A DNA stretch of 64,000 bases from the NCBI RefSeq assembly GCF_009727055.1, contig NC_052350.1, positions 38,545,477 to 38,609,476 on the forward strand, written 5' to 3'. The notes under the pieces were generated by a model that did not search any database, was not told the origin of the DNA, and worked only from the letters and a program-made list of their open reading frames with translations. A program made the position numbers and the translations under genes. The DNA comes from Benincasa hispida (taxonomy: Eukaryota; Streptophyta; Magnoliopsida; Cucurbitales; Cucurbitaceae). Each line of letters opens with the position of its first letter. Position 1 is the first letter of the stretch. Below, in pieces: positions 46,104 through 58,843 of the stretch.

Positions 46104-47369
46104 TGTGAAGATGATTAACGTAAATTGCATGAAAATTAAAATGATGTAGAGTAAATTAAATGCACGGAGTGAATTGAGTGAATTTTCGCGTGAAAATTTT
46201 TATCAATCAAAACAGAACACTTAGCCTAGGTCGACCTAGTTTATCCCATTCCTTTTAATTTTATCATGGACTTAATCATAAAATTACTGTGAGATTTTCC
46301 AATTAGAACTTAGCCTACTTGCTTTGACTCCATAGTCCTTAAGATCAAGTTAATTTACAGAATGAGTGAGAATCCTCCACTAATCAATAACAAGCATTAA
46401 GTTTAAGGACATGCTAAACTGAGTAATTGTTTTCCATCGTCTAACCAACTATTTATGTGAAGTTTATCTAGATTAGAAACTAATGCTTATCAAATGGAAT
46501 TCCAACTTGACTTCAAAAACTTACTTAATCATTGCTTCTAGGTGATTAACTACCTAACGATTACAAAGTAGGGCTAATCAAAGCAATCAATCATACTAAC
46601 ACGGCTAATTCGTCAGATTATCCCATGTGACATAGATTGAAGAATAAATTTAAGATTAAACCTTTAAAATTCAGAACAATCCCAATAAGAATACATCCCA
46701 AGTCTCAGGAATGAAGAAGGAATGGAAATAAACTATAAGACCTAAGCTAAGCACTTACCTTTTATCCACAAATCATACTCCAAAATTGTGTGATAACCTA
46801 ACATTTGTGTGATAACCTAACATTTCAGGAATAAATTGTGTGATAACCAAAATTGTGTGATAGTCAAGCCCTAAGATGATGAAAATGGCAAGAAGTTTGT
46901 GTTTATAGTCGAGAGGAGAAGAAAACAAGTGAAAGAAGGGAAAAATTGTGTGATAACCTAACATTTCAGGCATAAACGTGATATAAAGTGGGTGTTGTAG
47001 CATTGCAACACTGCACAAAAGCGTCGCAATGCTGCGCAAGACAACACGCGTGCCTCCATCTGATGTTTATAGTGTTGCAACGCTGCTCTGTTTCCACGAA
47101 AATTTTAGGTTACTAGCTTTGAGCGTTATGCAGCGACTCCTTTTGAGCGTTGCAACGCTTCGACTAAGGGTAAATTGGTGGTTTCTCGACCTTCTTTCTC
47201 TCTTTGTGCAATTTACCTCCCAGCTTGGCCATTTTATCATCTTTTTGCACCGGATAACTTATTCAACCTCTTGTACACTCGAGGCTTATAAAAACATCAA
47301 TTAAACTCATTAAATAGTCTAATGATCATGAATTAAAGAGAGGGAGATAGCACATTTTCGGTGCTATCA
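46104..47369 (-). mobile_element. 3' LTR of the Athila-like gypsy relic
   Basis: On the minus strand it starts TGATAGCACCGAAAATGTGC at 47,369, the same start as the plus-strand LTR at 51,730. It is preceded by a polypurine tract TTAGGGGGTGTT. It ends prematurely at the G run. The AGCGTTGCAACGCT array is at 46,999-47,160. Confidence 0.8.
46978..47160 (-). promoter_or_regulatory. Palindrome array upstream of a TATA-like box (second Athila-like LTR)
   Basis: A TATA-like TTTATATC lies on the minus strand near 46,980-46,988. Upstream are AGCATTGCAACACT (about 47,000), GCGTCGCAATGCT (about 47,021), AGTGTTGCAACGCT (47,071-47,084) and a perfect AGCGTTGCAACGCT (47,146-47,159). Confidence 0.6.
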
Positions 47370-48949
47370 AACACCCCCTAACTTAAATCTTGATCGTTCT
47401 CGAGCAAGGTAGAACAAGCACTCACAAAAAAAAAAAAATCAGCTTACTAAGCTATAATGGTCCCACTCAAGCTTCAACAGTCAACTAGTATCATACATAC
47501 AATCGATTAGGCAATAAAAAAGCATTTAACCATTTCAAGACAAATTTGGAAATTCTTTATAAGTTTTGTCATGCATGTATAAGCACAAAGTTATCTATTT
47601 TAAACATGGGCGGACCTGAATAGCCTTATGAACCCTCAGTTCATTTTCCCCTACTTTGGCTCGAAAGATCTGGAATTAGGTTTCCCAAGCTTAAAGTGGC
47701 AATATCATTAAATTGGAGTGGTCAGAATCGATCTACTCATCACCCTTATTACATATTTTTTTCTCTTTTTTTTTTTTCTTTTTTTTCCGTTTTGATCATC
47801 ATCATTTTTTCGAATGGAAGAGGAAACTTTATCAATGAAGGCTACCTTTTTTTCCTTGCTCACACGGGTTACTTGAAAGACATCCAACTATGGACCGAAT
47901 TTCCTTCAAAAGTGCCTAAACTTACTCATTCATCTAGGGTACTTTAGCTCAAAGGGAAACAATGGGTGTCATAGTCGCCCCAGGTTAATCATATCCTTGA
48001 GGAAGAGGAGTAAACCCCTCCTTATTCCCACTTCTTTCATTTTTTTTTCATTAGGGTGAATGGTGATGTCAATTAACTACCTTTCAAAACATGTATTACT
48101 AAATTTAACCTTGGAGAAACTAATATCCATCACTAAGGCATTTCAGAGTGACAACAAACCTATGGCCACATAATTCAATTCCAAGCAAGTAAGAGTCAAG
48201 ATAGATATGTAAAGGGCGTGAAGATGCATGAAAAAAATCAAGCAAAATTTTAAAAAATGCCTAGAACATCATGAATCCTTTCTTCTAACCTATTCTCATG
48301 CAAACACAATTCATACAAGTGCGTCATAGGCTGGTTACAGAAAGGAACAAAACAACAAGGCAAATAACAAACAAGCATGCACCATCAAACATAGTCTGAG
48401 CACAACGCGCAAGGACCCCAAATAGTATTATCACGAAAAAAGTTGCTCCAAAATCTGAACACCCCGCTGTCAACTTTTAAATCTCACATTTTCCCCAATG
48501 TGAATGAAAATAAAGCACAAGGGATCAGAAAACTTCCCTAAATACCGGAGTGAAAGAAGGATTTGGGTCACTTGAATCAATTCTTCTCTACCAGCAATCC
48601 TAACAATTCGAGAATGATAGAAAATATTAGGATCAATGATAAAGAAAAGTTTCGGAAATGAAATGTAATATAGGAAAGCAAGTAAATTTAAAGCCTCACT
48701 ACTTCTAGGAAGCGCAAACTTTTAAGGTTAGTTGCTCAACCGATGATCAAAGTTGATCACCGCCACTCCATCCGTCACCCCTAACTTTGTTTGTTGACCA
48801 CTCTTCTATAAAAGAAAAGCATTAGAACAAGCAGAATAAGTAATAGTTGAGATTCCAAATATTCCAAATGTTTCAACCCGCCCCTTATGCTTGATTGAAA
48901 GGGACCATTTATCTACACCGATTGAAAGGTTAGCAATTTTTAGAAAGGG
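47370..48949 (-). other. 3' non-coding region of the Athila-like element
   Basis: Between the protease relic and the 3' LTR. It opens with the polypurine tract and CTAACTTAAATCTTGATCG on the plus strand. I see no reverse transcriptase, RNase H or integrase motif here, so most of pol was deleted. Otherwise unassigned. Confidence 0.5.
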
Positions 48950-50500
48950 TCAAACTAACAGAAGAGATTTCTTGGAGGGGGAGCTTTTTCCATGCATATC
49001 ACTGATATAAAAATTTGAAGGAAAGACTAAACTATTCACCTTGACCATAACATCTTTTATTGTTCCTAAAGGTCTAACTAAGGAGCAATCTACCAACTGA
49101 ATTAAAATACCAGCAGGATACAAGACATGTGATTGAAGCTTAGAGTACATAGATGCAAGCATTATATTAATAGTTGATCTTAAGTCTAGCATCGCATGCT
49201 CAAATTTCATCTTACCTATCAGACAAGGTAAGGAAAATGCACATGGATCATCACATTTAAATGGTAAGGTACAAATGACTAGGTTTTCTTCACTCTTGGG
49301 CTGGTCTTCAACCTTGGTCCACGACCTCTTACCCTTTGTAGTAAGGCATTTATCAGTCCTCGAAGATTTGGCCATTAGCACCTCATCCTTCTATGCGACT
49401 CCCTTAGCCGACCTGCTAGGGAAGAGGGCAATAGGAACATAAGAATTAAGACTTGATGAAGGATCAAAGTTACCCCTCGTGTAATGGTTGATCTAGTAGT
49501 TGGTTCTTTACTTTCTTCCTTCTTCTCAGGCTTTTCTGGTTCATCCATTGGTTCAAAGGTAGAAGCATAGGAGACTTCATTACAGCTATCCATTGTAATT
49601 GCACTGACATTATGCACGCTAGGCTCGGGTTGGGAAGGAAGCTTCTTTAATTCCAATTTAGGTGCCTATACGATAAAAGGAAACACCTTTTTAGATGACT
49701 CATTATCAGAACAAGGAGGCATACTTACCGGTTCTGTCATGGATAAAGTGGAAAGCTCCTCAAGTGAGATCAAATCACTTAAAACATCCTCATCATCATC
49801 ATAGACGTCCCAAACTATTTCTTGCTTAAGACAATCAAATACATCAATCTGACAAAAAGACTGCACATGCCTAACGGTGGGGACTTCATAGCATAAAAAA
49901 TATTAAATTTAACTACCTCACCATTAAACTCAACAGGCAATGTACCTTCATCCACATCGATCTTGGTCTTGATCGTTTTATGAAAGGCTGACCAAGTAAG
50001 ATCGATGCAGATGAAATCGACATGGGATCTTCCATTTTAAGAATGTAAAAATTAGCAGGGAAAAGAAGGTCATTAACTTGAATAAGGACATCTTCTATGA
50101 TTCCTAACAGATGAATAAAAGACCTATTAGCTCATTGTATTACTACTCCAGTCTTAGTTAGGTCTTTAGTTTTAGTTCTTAGTAAACGGAATATGGCATT
50201 ACATTAATGGACGCACCAAGATCTAGCATAACTCTCTCTATATTTTTCTTCATATTCACACAAGGAAGAGAAAACATACCTGGATCCTTTTGTTTTTCAG
50301 GCAAATTCTTTTGAAGGATTGTAGACACTGACTGACTTACCACCATCCCCTCTTTCTCTTTCACTTGCCTCTTCCTCGTGCACACTTCGTTAAGAAACTT
50401 AGCATACTTTGGAATTTGTTTTACAACATCAAGGAGAGGGATGTTGATTTCTAGTTTCTTGAACTTCTCCGACATCTTTTTATCCTTGTCTCCCACAAGC
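48950..50500 (-). pseudogene. Athila-like retropepsin region, two protease copies in tandem
   Basis: Minus strand. An upstream copy (50,500 to about 49,880) has ERVMLDLGASINVMPYSVY, with the active-site motif DLGAS read as DLG-A, and a decayed FPANFYI..DPMS segment. A downstream copy (about 49,400 to 48,950) has AMLDLRSTINIMLASMYSKL, in which DLG is DLR, then LVDCSLVRPLG and FPSNFYISDM. An acidic linker (DDDEDVLSDL) separates them. Retropepsin normally cleaves the Gag-Pol chain. Two copies in one element are unexpected; see findings. Stops break both. Confidence 0.8.
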
Positions 50501-51729
50501 TCCTTTGGCCTCGAAAGCCTAGAAAGAAAAGGTGCTTTAGGAACGTAGGCATTTAATGGAGGAAGAGGGTTAGAGGATATTGATACTTCCTTTTTCTTAT
50601 CTTATCATGGTTTGATTATGGAGTTTGAAGAAGTGCTTTCTTTTTTTTTCATCTCTAGCTTTATTGTTTCAACGGTGGCTCTAACTCTTTGCCATTCTGG
50701 AGTGTTATGGCACTCAAATTCTCCTCAGGTTCAATTCTGGTCGAGAAGGGAGTTTTCCAGATTGTCTCTCCAACTTGCTTACTAGGGTGGTAAGCTGAGA
50801 GAATTGAGTCCTCAAAGTATCAAGGGTATTCTTGGTGTCCTACTGAAATTTAAGAGAATTGTCAGCTAGACTTTTTACAATGTCTACCATGGACATACTA
50901 AGCTAGATGAAGCCTCATGACTAGGTTGAGCTTGCTCGTTGTGTTCACCCCATTTGAAGTTTAGGTGGTCCTGTGACCCAGGATTGTACGTCTAATTGTA
51001 GGGGTCTCGTCGTCTGTTTTTCCTGTTAAAATTGTACCCTCCAACAATATTCACCTCGACCATCATCCCTTGTGGAATGTTTGGGAAAATATCAACTGCG
51101 TGTCCTACTCCATGACACACATGAAAAACAACAACAGGTTGTCGCTTATCTGACTTTGCTAATTGCTTCACAACAAAAACTAAATCAAATATTTCTTTAT
51201 GGAGTTCACTTACCTTATTAGCCAATTTCACACTGATGGAGGCTCTCGTGCCAAATTGTTTAGAGATGGTAGCCATGGTTATTATCAGTTTCATCGCCTC
51301 AGTGGGGGCTTTGTTGACTAAGGCTTCTCCTGCAGCGCCATCAATGCTACTTTTATCAATCTGCATAAGCCCCTCATAGAAATATTGAATCAGCAGCTGT
51401 TTCGAAATCTGATGGTGAGAAAATTTTGCACAAGTCTTCTTGAAATGCTCCCTGTATTCGTGAAATGTTTTCCCATCAGACTGCAGTATGCTATCGATTT
51501 TCTTTCTTATACTAGCAGCTCGAGATGTGGAGAAACACTTCTCTAAGAACTACCTCTGTAATTCCTTCTAGGACGTAATGCTCGCTGGCGGAAAGATTTA
51601 ACCACTCCTTGGCATTGTCCTTCAATGAGAAAGGGAATGCCCTCATGTTGATCTGTTCTTAAGTTACCCAATTCGGCCTCATGCTATCACACACAACGTA
51701 GAACTCTTTTAGATGCTTGTGTGGATCCT
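50501..51729 (-). pseudogene. Athila-like gag, C-terminal two-thirds
   Basis: Minus strand, starting abruptly at 51,729 within DPHKHLKEFYVVCDSM. RAFPFSLKDNAKEWL, the retrotransposon gag core, follows near 51,640. IDGAAGEALVNKAP lies near 51,345, and a CHVCHGVGHAVDIFP-like zinc knuckle near 51,110. DPYN ends the clear part near 50,995. Stops and frameshifts occur. The N-terminus is missing because a plus-strand LTR starts at 51,730. Confidence 0.85.
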
Positions 51730-53049
51730 TGATAGCACCGAAAATGTGCTATTTTCCTCTTCTTAATTCTAGGTCGTTACTATGTTTAATGTGTTTATTT
51801 GATGATTTTGTAGGTATTAAGCATCTTGAAGGTAGAATCAGTTGTTACGAGCTATTCGGGGTTAATTTGGAGCAATTAGGAGCTAATTTGAGCAACCGAA
51901 CTTCAAAAGGATGTGAACAGACAAAAACACCCCTGGACAAAGCGTTGCAACATTATAAGGCAGTAACTACCTATTTCGTGCAAAACAGGGTAGCGTTGTG
52001 ATGCTACATGTAGCGTTGCAATGCTACTAATTGAAGACGAAAGATCGAGCGAAGAAAAGTAGCGTTGCAACGCTCATCTGTGCAACGTCGCAACACTGCG
52101 ACGTTGCCCTATATATACGTGTCTTTGCTTTAGGTCAGGAGGACGCCCACCTTCGGCCTCCAGCTGAATTTCCCCTCTCTTTTTTCTTTCACTTTGTATT
52201 TTGGGGGCTTTTTTAGTAATTTATCAAGTAAATGTCAGATTGTACCCTCTCCATCTCCATGGGAAGGTAAAGTTTTGGTTTCTTAGCTTAGGGATTCAGA
52301 GGAACTCGATGTATTTTCGTGAGATTTCGATTTAGTGATGTATACAAACTTGTCTATGGGTTTTAATTCAAATTTACATTTATGAATTGCATGATTTTAA
52401 TTGTTAATTGATGCCCAGTGATTTTGTTGTGTAATTCTAATGCTTTGTGATTAACTTGTAATATGTGACATATAATTGTAAGTTAATCCCAATGGAAACA
52501 ATAAGTTAGTTAGGCAAAAAGGACTGCTTCTAGCAACCTAGAGAGCCATATTGATTGTTTAATTAGACATTGGAAGTTAAACACTCATCTTAGCGTAATC
52601 CCTAGATATTAATGTGATGTATCAATTTGTATGGAGCAGATTCGTTTTCTGTGCATTTTGACTAATTAGATAACTAGGACCATTGGTTAGGATTCCAATC
52701 AATCGGGCTAGGCATAAACAAGAAGTGTAAGTCATAAATTGGTTAAGTGATCAAAATTACATTGGGTGAATCCATTCCTCTAAGCTAAGATATCTCGATT
52801 AATTGTGCTTTTATCTTTACTTTTCTTGCACTCTATTTTATGCAATTCATTTATCAATCCACACCAAACCCCCCATTTATCTCTTTAACTGAAAACAAGC
52901 TTTGATGAACTAATCTTCTGCACTTCCCTGAGGTTTGACCCCAAACTTGCCACTTATACTACTAGTTAGTATAAGTAATTAGTTCGGTGATTTATAAATA
53001 TTATTTGTGTAGCAAGGGTTTATGGGTGATGGTAAACTCGATTCTACCA
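51730..53049 (+). mobile_element. Athila-like LTR, 1,320 bp, plus orientation
   Basis: Starts TGATAGCACCGAAAATGTGC and ends GATTCTACCA, followed by AATTGGCGTTGTTGCCGGGG, which matches the tRNA-Asp-type primer-binding site usual in Athila elements. It is opposite in orientation to the gag it interrupts. A TATATATAC box lies at 52,110-52,118. Only about 60 bases of internal sequence follow. Confidence 0.85.
51941..52118 (+). promoter_or_regulatory. Palindrome array and TATA box of the Athila-like LTR
   Basis: AGCGTTGCAACATT (51,941), AGCGTTGTGATGCT (51,992), AGCGTTGCAATGCT (52,012), a perfect AGCGTTGCAACGCT (52,061-52,074) and a GCAACGTCGCAACACTGCGACGTTGC-type cluster (52,082-52,107) abut CTATATATAC (52,109-52,118). 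Confidence 0.65.
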
Positions 53050-53112
53050 AATTGGCGTTGTTGCCGGGGAAGCCAATTAGTATTGGATGCGACCCATTTT
53101 GTATAGGTAATA
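53050..53112 (+). mobile_element. Primer-binding site and 5' stub of the Athila-like internal region
   Basis: TTGGCGTTGTTGCCGGGGAA differs from the usual TTGGCGCCGTTGCCGGGGAA by a C-to-T and one more change. The sequence then continues AGCCAATTAGTATTGG and is lost at about 53,112, where a Copia-type LTR fragment starts. Confidence 0.75.
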
Positions 53113-54731
53113 TAAATGATGTGATCCACAGATCATTCATGTAAAGACATATGGTGGGGGCATCCTATGCAATGAGTTTGCATATAGACTGGACCACGAA
53201 ATAGTCATTTTTCTTTATAACCATCGTTTACTGTTAAAACTGACTATTTCATACTAAAGTAACCTAGGATAACTCTATCTTAATCCTGAGCTAGCTATGA
53301 ACTCCTGTTCATTCGGGATTTTCCTTTGATCTGCATGAATGAGAGTAGTCCAACAGCACTGCTCAATAAGCCTTCCATTTTGGGGATAAGACCGGATGGA
53401 TAGCTGGGGACATAGCTCTTCAAGATGGAATTCACTCCTACCCATTTTAGGGTTAGCAGATAGGTTGTTCTCTTAAGTGTTGATTCCAGGTCTTGAACAA
53501 TCGGGGCCCCGCCTTCTCATGATAGAGATGGACATGATTCATAGGTGGTATTATGAGTCAAATTGTTCATTAGAGGGTCAGTGGGAACTTAAGGAACAAG
53601 ATGTATTTACAGGGGTGAAACGATAATTTTGACCCAGCTATAATTACGAACATCCTGTGAAGGATCGACTTACTGATTATGGTTACATGGATAGAAATAT
53701 ATCTACAGTGAGGAGAGTGCAACTATCAAGCTATAGTGGTGTGTCTTGATAGTTAACAAATAGTGATTAATTCGATTAAAGAGTTTAACGAGTTAATTAT
53801 AGATTGTTGGAGCTCATGATCTGTAGGTCCATTAGGTCCCTTTACTAGCTCTTAAATTGGAATAACAAATTGAGTATTAATTGGATAAATTTTGGAATTA
53901 GGGTTATGAATTTGAAATGTTCAAAATTCAATTATTAGGGTTTTCAATTTATTGTATTTGATACAATTAATTAATAACTGCTTAATTTAGTTGAAATTAA
54001 ACAAAGTTGGAAAATCAATTAATATTTAAATTATGATTTAAATATGAAATTGAATCATATTGATAGAATTAGTATTTTATTGATTTAATATTAAGATATT
54101 AAATTAATTTTAACTAAAAAGATTTAATTAAAATAAAATAAAATTAGTTTTATATAAATTAATTTTTTGAATTAATTTGTAAAAATGATTTTAAATAATT
54201 TTTTTTATTTAAAATCAAAATCAATTTCATAAGAAATTGATTATAAATAAAAGAGAAGTGGTTTTTTCCAAATCTTGGAAAAGTCCACTATCTTTTATTG
54301 ATATACCATCAAATTTCACCAAATGAAGTCCAAGGAGGAGCTGCCCTCCATGCAACCCTAGACATTTAATGAGATTAGTCTATAAAATGCATTTTCATTC
54401 ATGGATTTGAAGAGAGAAGTTGGATTTTCAAACTGTTATGCTGAAGTGTTGAAAACCCTTATCAACACACCTAAATTTCATCATCTATTTAGTTTAATTT
54501 GAGTGTTTCCACCACATATTCCTTCTTGAGCCTTGTAGAGAAGATTTTGATGGTGGTCTTGTTGAAGTTTCAAGCTCAATCTTGAAGTCATTCTGCTAAA
54601 TTCATGGATTAAGTCTTCAAAGGTAATGTTTACCTCAAACCATCTTTGAACTTCATTTGAATAGCATGTTTAAAACTCAAATTAAGAGTAGTTAGAATGC
54701 TTATTGATTATGATTTATTCCGTTGCATGTT
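53113..54731 (+). mobile_element. Copia-type 5' LTR, lacking its first few hundred bases
   Basis: Collinear with the later part of the LTR at 59,155-61,290 and with 3,670-4,780 (CATTCATGT, ATGCAATGAGTTTGCATA, TCACTCCTACCC, TAGGTCC). It ends GATTACTCCTA just before TTGGTATCAGAGCATG, a primer-binding site (tRNA-Met type). The start is truncated. Confidence 0.8.
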
Positions 54732-57700
54732 AGATTACTCCTATTGGTATCAGAGCATGATTTAAGTGCTTAACTATTGTTAACTTGAGTTTGGTGGGTG
54801 AATTTCTAAGCATGTTTGAATATGTGACTGATATGGTTTAAATTCAAATTTGGCATTAGGATTCTCTTTGATTTCCAAGTTAAATTTGTAATTGGCTCTT
54901 GATTGATGAGCTTATATGTTTGCTCTAGAGTTTGTAATTTATTTGGGGTCATTAGAGTCCAAATTAAGCTATAATTTGAAGATTCAGCAAGTATGTTCGA
55001 GCAGAAAATTGGAGCTGAGCATTCTGCCCAGGAGCGTCACGACGCTATTCATCGAGCATTGCCATGCCACGGGCTCGCTGATGAACAACGTTGCAATGCT
55101 GGGATGGATTTCACGACGCTGTTCATCCCAAGGGTTTTTTCTTCGCGCGTTACCTGGCCGGTTGTGGGTTGAAGAAGCCGGTTAGACCAGTTCTCCTCTA
55201 AACCGATTCAGTTCAACATCCTTTGGTGCCTTGGTGGTCCGGTTCAGATGGTTTGGGTCTAGTTCGGGTTGGTTCGAGTGGTTCTTCATCAAATTAAAGT
55301 TATTTTTGACCTATTATTTTAATAATTTAGCTTATTCGTTTGTTTAGAAGCCAAAGATAAACCATAATAGCATTAGTTAATTATTTTATGCATTTGATGT
55401 GTATTATTTTTGGATTAAACATGTTAGTGGCAATAAAGTATGCCATTTTAGATTTAAAATCCCACCATAGGTAAACATGTTACATGCATTATTGTATGTT
55501 ATAATTAGTTATAATATATAGTATGCATGTTTTAAGGGTTTGTTAAAAATTGATGTAATTGTTATGTTAATTTTTTGTCTTTGAAGCCTGTTATGGTTGG
55601 TTTAAAGCATGTTTGATTTATAAGTTAGTTATAAAATGAAATTAGACTTTAAAATCCATAACAAAGATAAATAGCATGCTCACTTAGGCTAACAACTAGT
55701 TTTAACGGTTAAAATAGATTGGTACCTTATAAAATTTGGTTATGAATTCAAATCGGTTCATAAACCTGTCTAAGGCTAAGGGTACTTAAGTTGATGGTTT
55801 ACGTAACACCTCTTCCCTGGGGATTATGATCAAAAGATTGAGCGTTGTTAATTGATTTTATGAGCTTGCATGAGCAGTATGAGGTTTAAAACTGGTTTAA
55901 ACATATAGACATCGTAGGTTAATATCCAAATGTAAACATTATACTTAGATAAAATCACATAGACTTAGGTTTTTCTTAAATCACCTGTAAGAAAACCAAA
56001 GTAAATGAATACCCAAACATTTAGAACACTTTAGTGGATGATTAACAATATATTCAATATAAAGTTAATAGCTCTCACATCCCCTAGAGTTCACACCGTG
56101 AGATCCATGCTCGGCTTCGTGTCGCTTTTACTGCGATTACTCCATACGGAAAGTGTTTGCATGGGTCAATGACAAGGTTAATGGGGGAAGTAGTTCATAG
56201 TAAGTATTTGAAGGAAATGTGTCAATGATGACATGTAGAAATGCATGTCATCTTAGGCCTTTTATTTAGAATTATGAAGGCTGTTAAACAGAATATGCGG
56301 CAATTATGTTAGGAATTCATGAGAAAATGAGTTTGCGGCGTTCAGCATTGAGAATATCGGCTAACCCATTATTATGTGTTATTATGCATTCAATTGTCTA
56401 TTTTTGTAGCTAACACAGGAAGTGGACGCAAACGTGGAAGCCGGACTACCGCATAAACGGCTGCATGCAGAGAAACTCCCCATTACAAAAGGGGAATGCA
56501 TACGATCAACGCATGGGTGTTGCGGTGATCAGTCGCATGCATCCATCGCATAGGAGTTGCAATCGTCAAGCGATTGCGATCATCATGTAGAAGTTGCGGT
56601 ATTAAGCGAATGCGGTCACTATATGATTGCGGCTACACGATAACGCATAATAGAGGGATCAACGCAAGGTTGATGGAATAGACGCATCAATGCATCTCTC
56701 GAGAAAATCAAAAGATGATGTTGACATTTCACCTACCACGCCGTTAGCACAGAGATTCAGAAAAGGACTAACGCACCACGAATTTCAGAATCAGAGTAGT
56801 CCATAAATGTTGTCGGCGATCTAAGCTCTATAAATAGAAGCCAATGAGCAGAATTTCAGTTCATCCAAGGTTTTCACTTGAGGTTCGCCTTAGGGCGGAT
56901 CCTTGTGATCCAGATGAATGCGTTAGAAGAAAAGCTTGAGAGTTCTTCATCTCCTTCATCCATTCCGAGTGACGACTGAAGCCTTCGATCGGAGCTAAAT
57001 CTCGAGAGAGTCAGTTCCACCGCCCTTCCATGGCACCACCGGCAACCTTGACACACATCTGCTGGAAGCAAGACATTGCTTCCAACTGGTCCTTTCATTT
57101 TCTCTTCTTTTCTTATATTGTATTATATTACATTTTGGGATTAAGAAATTAATACATTATGTGTTCAATGCATTTCCATGTTTCCTTCGATTCCACCTCC
57201 ATCTTTCTTTACTTAGCATCCTTAACTTTCATTGCATCACTTAGTGAGATTGCTGGAGTATCGCATACTTAGTCATGTGGATTAGAGATATGAAGCATGT
57301 AGCAAACCACCGAGAGGTGTGCGTTGTGTGAGTGTGTGAGAAAACCTTATTTGCTTAGTGCGAAACTGTAGCAACGCCTGTCTATAGGCGGACGCAATGC
57401 TTGTCTATGAGTAATGTCAGCAACAACTAACTGCCCGGGAGGGTAAGTGGTTGGATGCATCAAGCAATGTAAGCTATTGTTCACTAGAGATAGGAATAAT
57501 CTTGTGTTAGCCAAGTTTATGTGGTTACCTTGTCTTATATATGCATCCATCACACCTTTAGAGCTACTTGAGAGAGAGTCTAAAGAAAGAACCTAAGACT
57601 TGAGAAAGCTAGGTTAGAATCGATACTCGAGAGAGCTAGATTAGGTTTGCATAAGCAAGAATGGAGACATAGGAATAAGCTTCGTTTGCTATTATACAAC

Positions 57701-58843
57701 GTATGCACCCTACGGAGAGGACAATGGCTGTGTCCAAGAAGTAGGATATAGTGGCTATATGCAGTCATCTCGACCCTTTTGCATACACATCGCATGCGTC
57801 CTGGATTAGGCTTTAGTGTGTGTAGCATGACCGCATAGCTTGCATTGATTGAGGTTACCCTTGCGGTCAATCTTAAGGGTTTCTATGAAGACATCTCCAC
57901 ATTTTATCTATTTTCCCATCCATTTATTTCACGTCAACAGTTGTCGTGTCTCTACCTCTCATTCATACTTGTCATTGCGTTGTCTGTTAGTTAGAAGTAG
58001 GAGTAGTGTTAGCATAAAAACCTTTCCATCATTCTTTTATTCAACTGCCGCATACACATTACCACATACGTCTAGCTACAAGTCCCTGAGTTCGACCTCG
58101 GATCACCCGAGAAACTTACATTCGTGTTATACTTGGCGTGAGCACAAGAAAACTTATGACAGGAACGCATGGTCATCACATACATTCGTTAACGCATAGT
58201 TTCATTCCAACGCATGAGCACCGATGCATGATAATCACAACATACATTAAGAACATGCATCGCATATTGCGTTCACCTAAATTTTAGTCTTCAAGTCCTT
58301 GAAGATTTGGTAAGCTAATTTTTCGTCACTAGTCAACATTGTCCTATGGTCTCCTCCATTAGTTTGAACCGTGAGATTCCTATGTTGCATCTGTTGTCAT
58401 TTTTAGGCAACACTAGCTAATCGTTAACCATGATGATCCTCATAGAGGGTTGTAACATAGGATTTGGAACAACCCAAGCTTCATAAATGAATAGGGTCTT
58501 ATAGTTCCGTCTTGTATATTGTCTTTATTTGGGGGGCATATTCATACCGTTCTATAAAATCTAAAAATGGCGGGTCACACTTACAAGAATTACTAATTGT
58601 TAGTAAATATCTTGACCAAAAACGATAAACAAAAAGAACTATAAGAATAAAGAGTTATTCTGATATAATATTTGGTCAGGATTGTCTTGCTTCAGTGAAG
58701 GAATTTTGTACTACCCCACGGTAGCAACTATTCTAAATCACTAAAGTATCATTGCTAAAGATTTTTTGGGTACTTTATTATTCTTGATAAATTTGGATTT
58801 AGATGCATACAATATAATTGAATTTGTTTTATTTTTTTTAGCA
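54732..58843 (+). other. Long 5' leader of the Copia element (interrupted by a solo LTR)
   Basis: From the primer-binding site to the gag ATG at 58,844: about 2 kb net after removing 56,226-58,331. It is collinear in blocks with 61,309-64,000 (CACACCGTGAGATC, CTTAAGTTGATGG..ACGTAACACC, GTTCATAGTAAGT). No gene-like frame. It contains AGCGTCACGACGCT at 55,033-55,046 and a GGTTCGG/CCGGTT-rich stretch at 55,150-55,290. A T-rich run ending TTTTTTTTAG lies just before the gag ATG and could be a splice acceptor. Confidence 0.7.
56226..58331 (+). mobile_element. Solo LTR, 2,106 bp, GCAT-rich family
   Basis: Starts TGATGACATGTAGAAATGC and is flanked by identical GTCAA at 56,221-56,225 and 58,332-58,336. 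Across that site the flanks join into sequence collinear with 63,390-63,450 of the related Copia leader, which has no insert. The last bases read CACTA instead of the expected CA, fitting a C-to-T change. A TATAAATAG box is at 56,829-56,837. Related to 28,951-31,125. Confidence 0.85.

Noticed and set aside
53113..53760. Possible second inversion pairing this LTR fragment with the minus-strand fragment at 45,087-46,012
   Set aside because: Both fragments keep the same (3') LTR end, so they cannot be two halves of one LTR.
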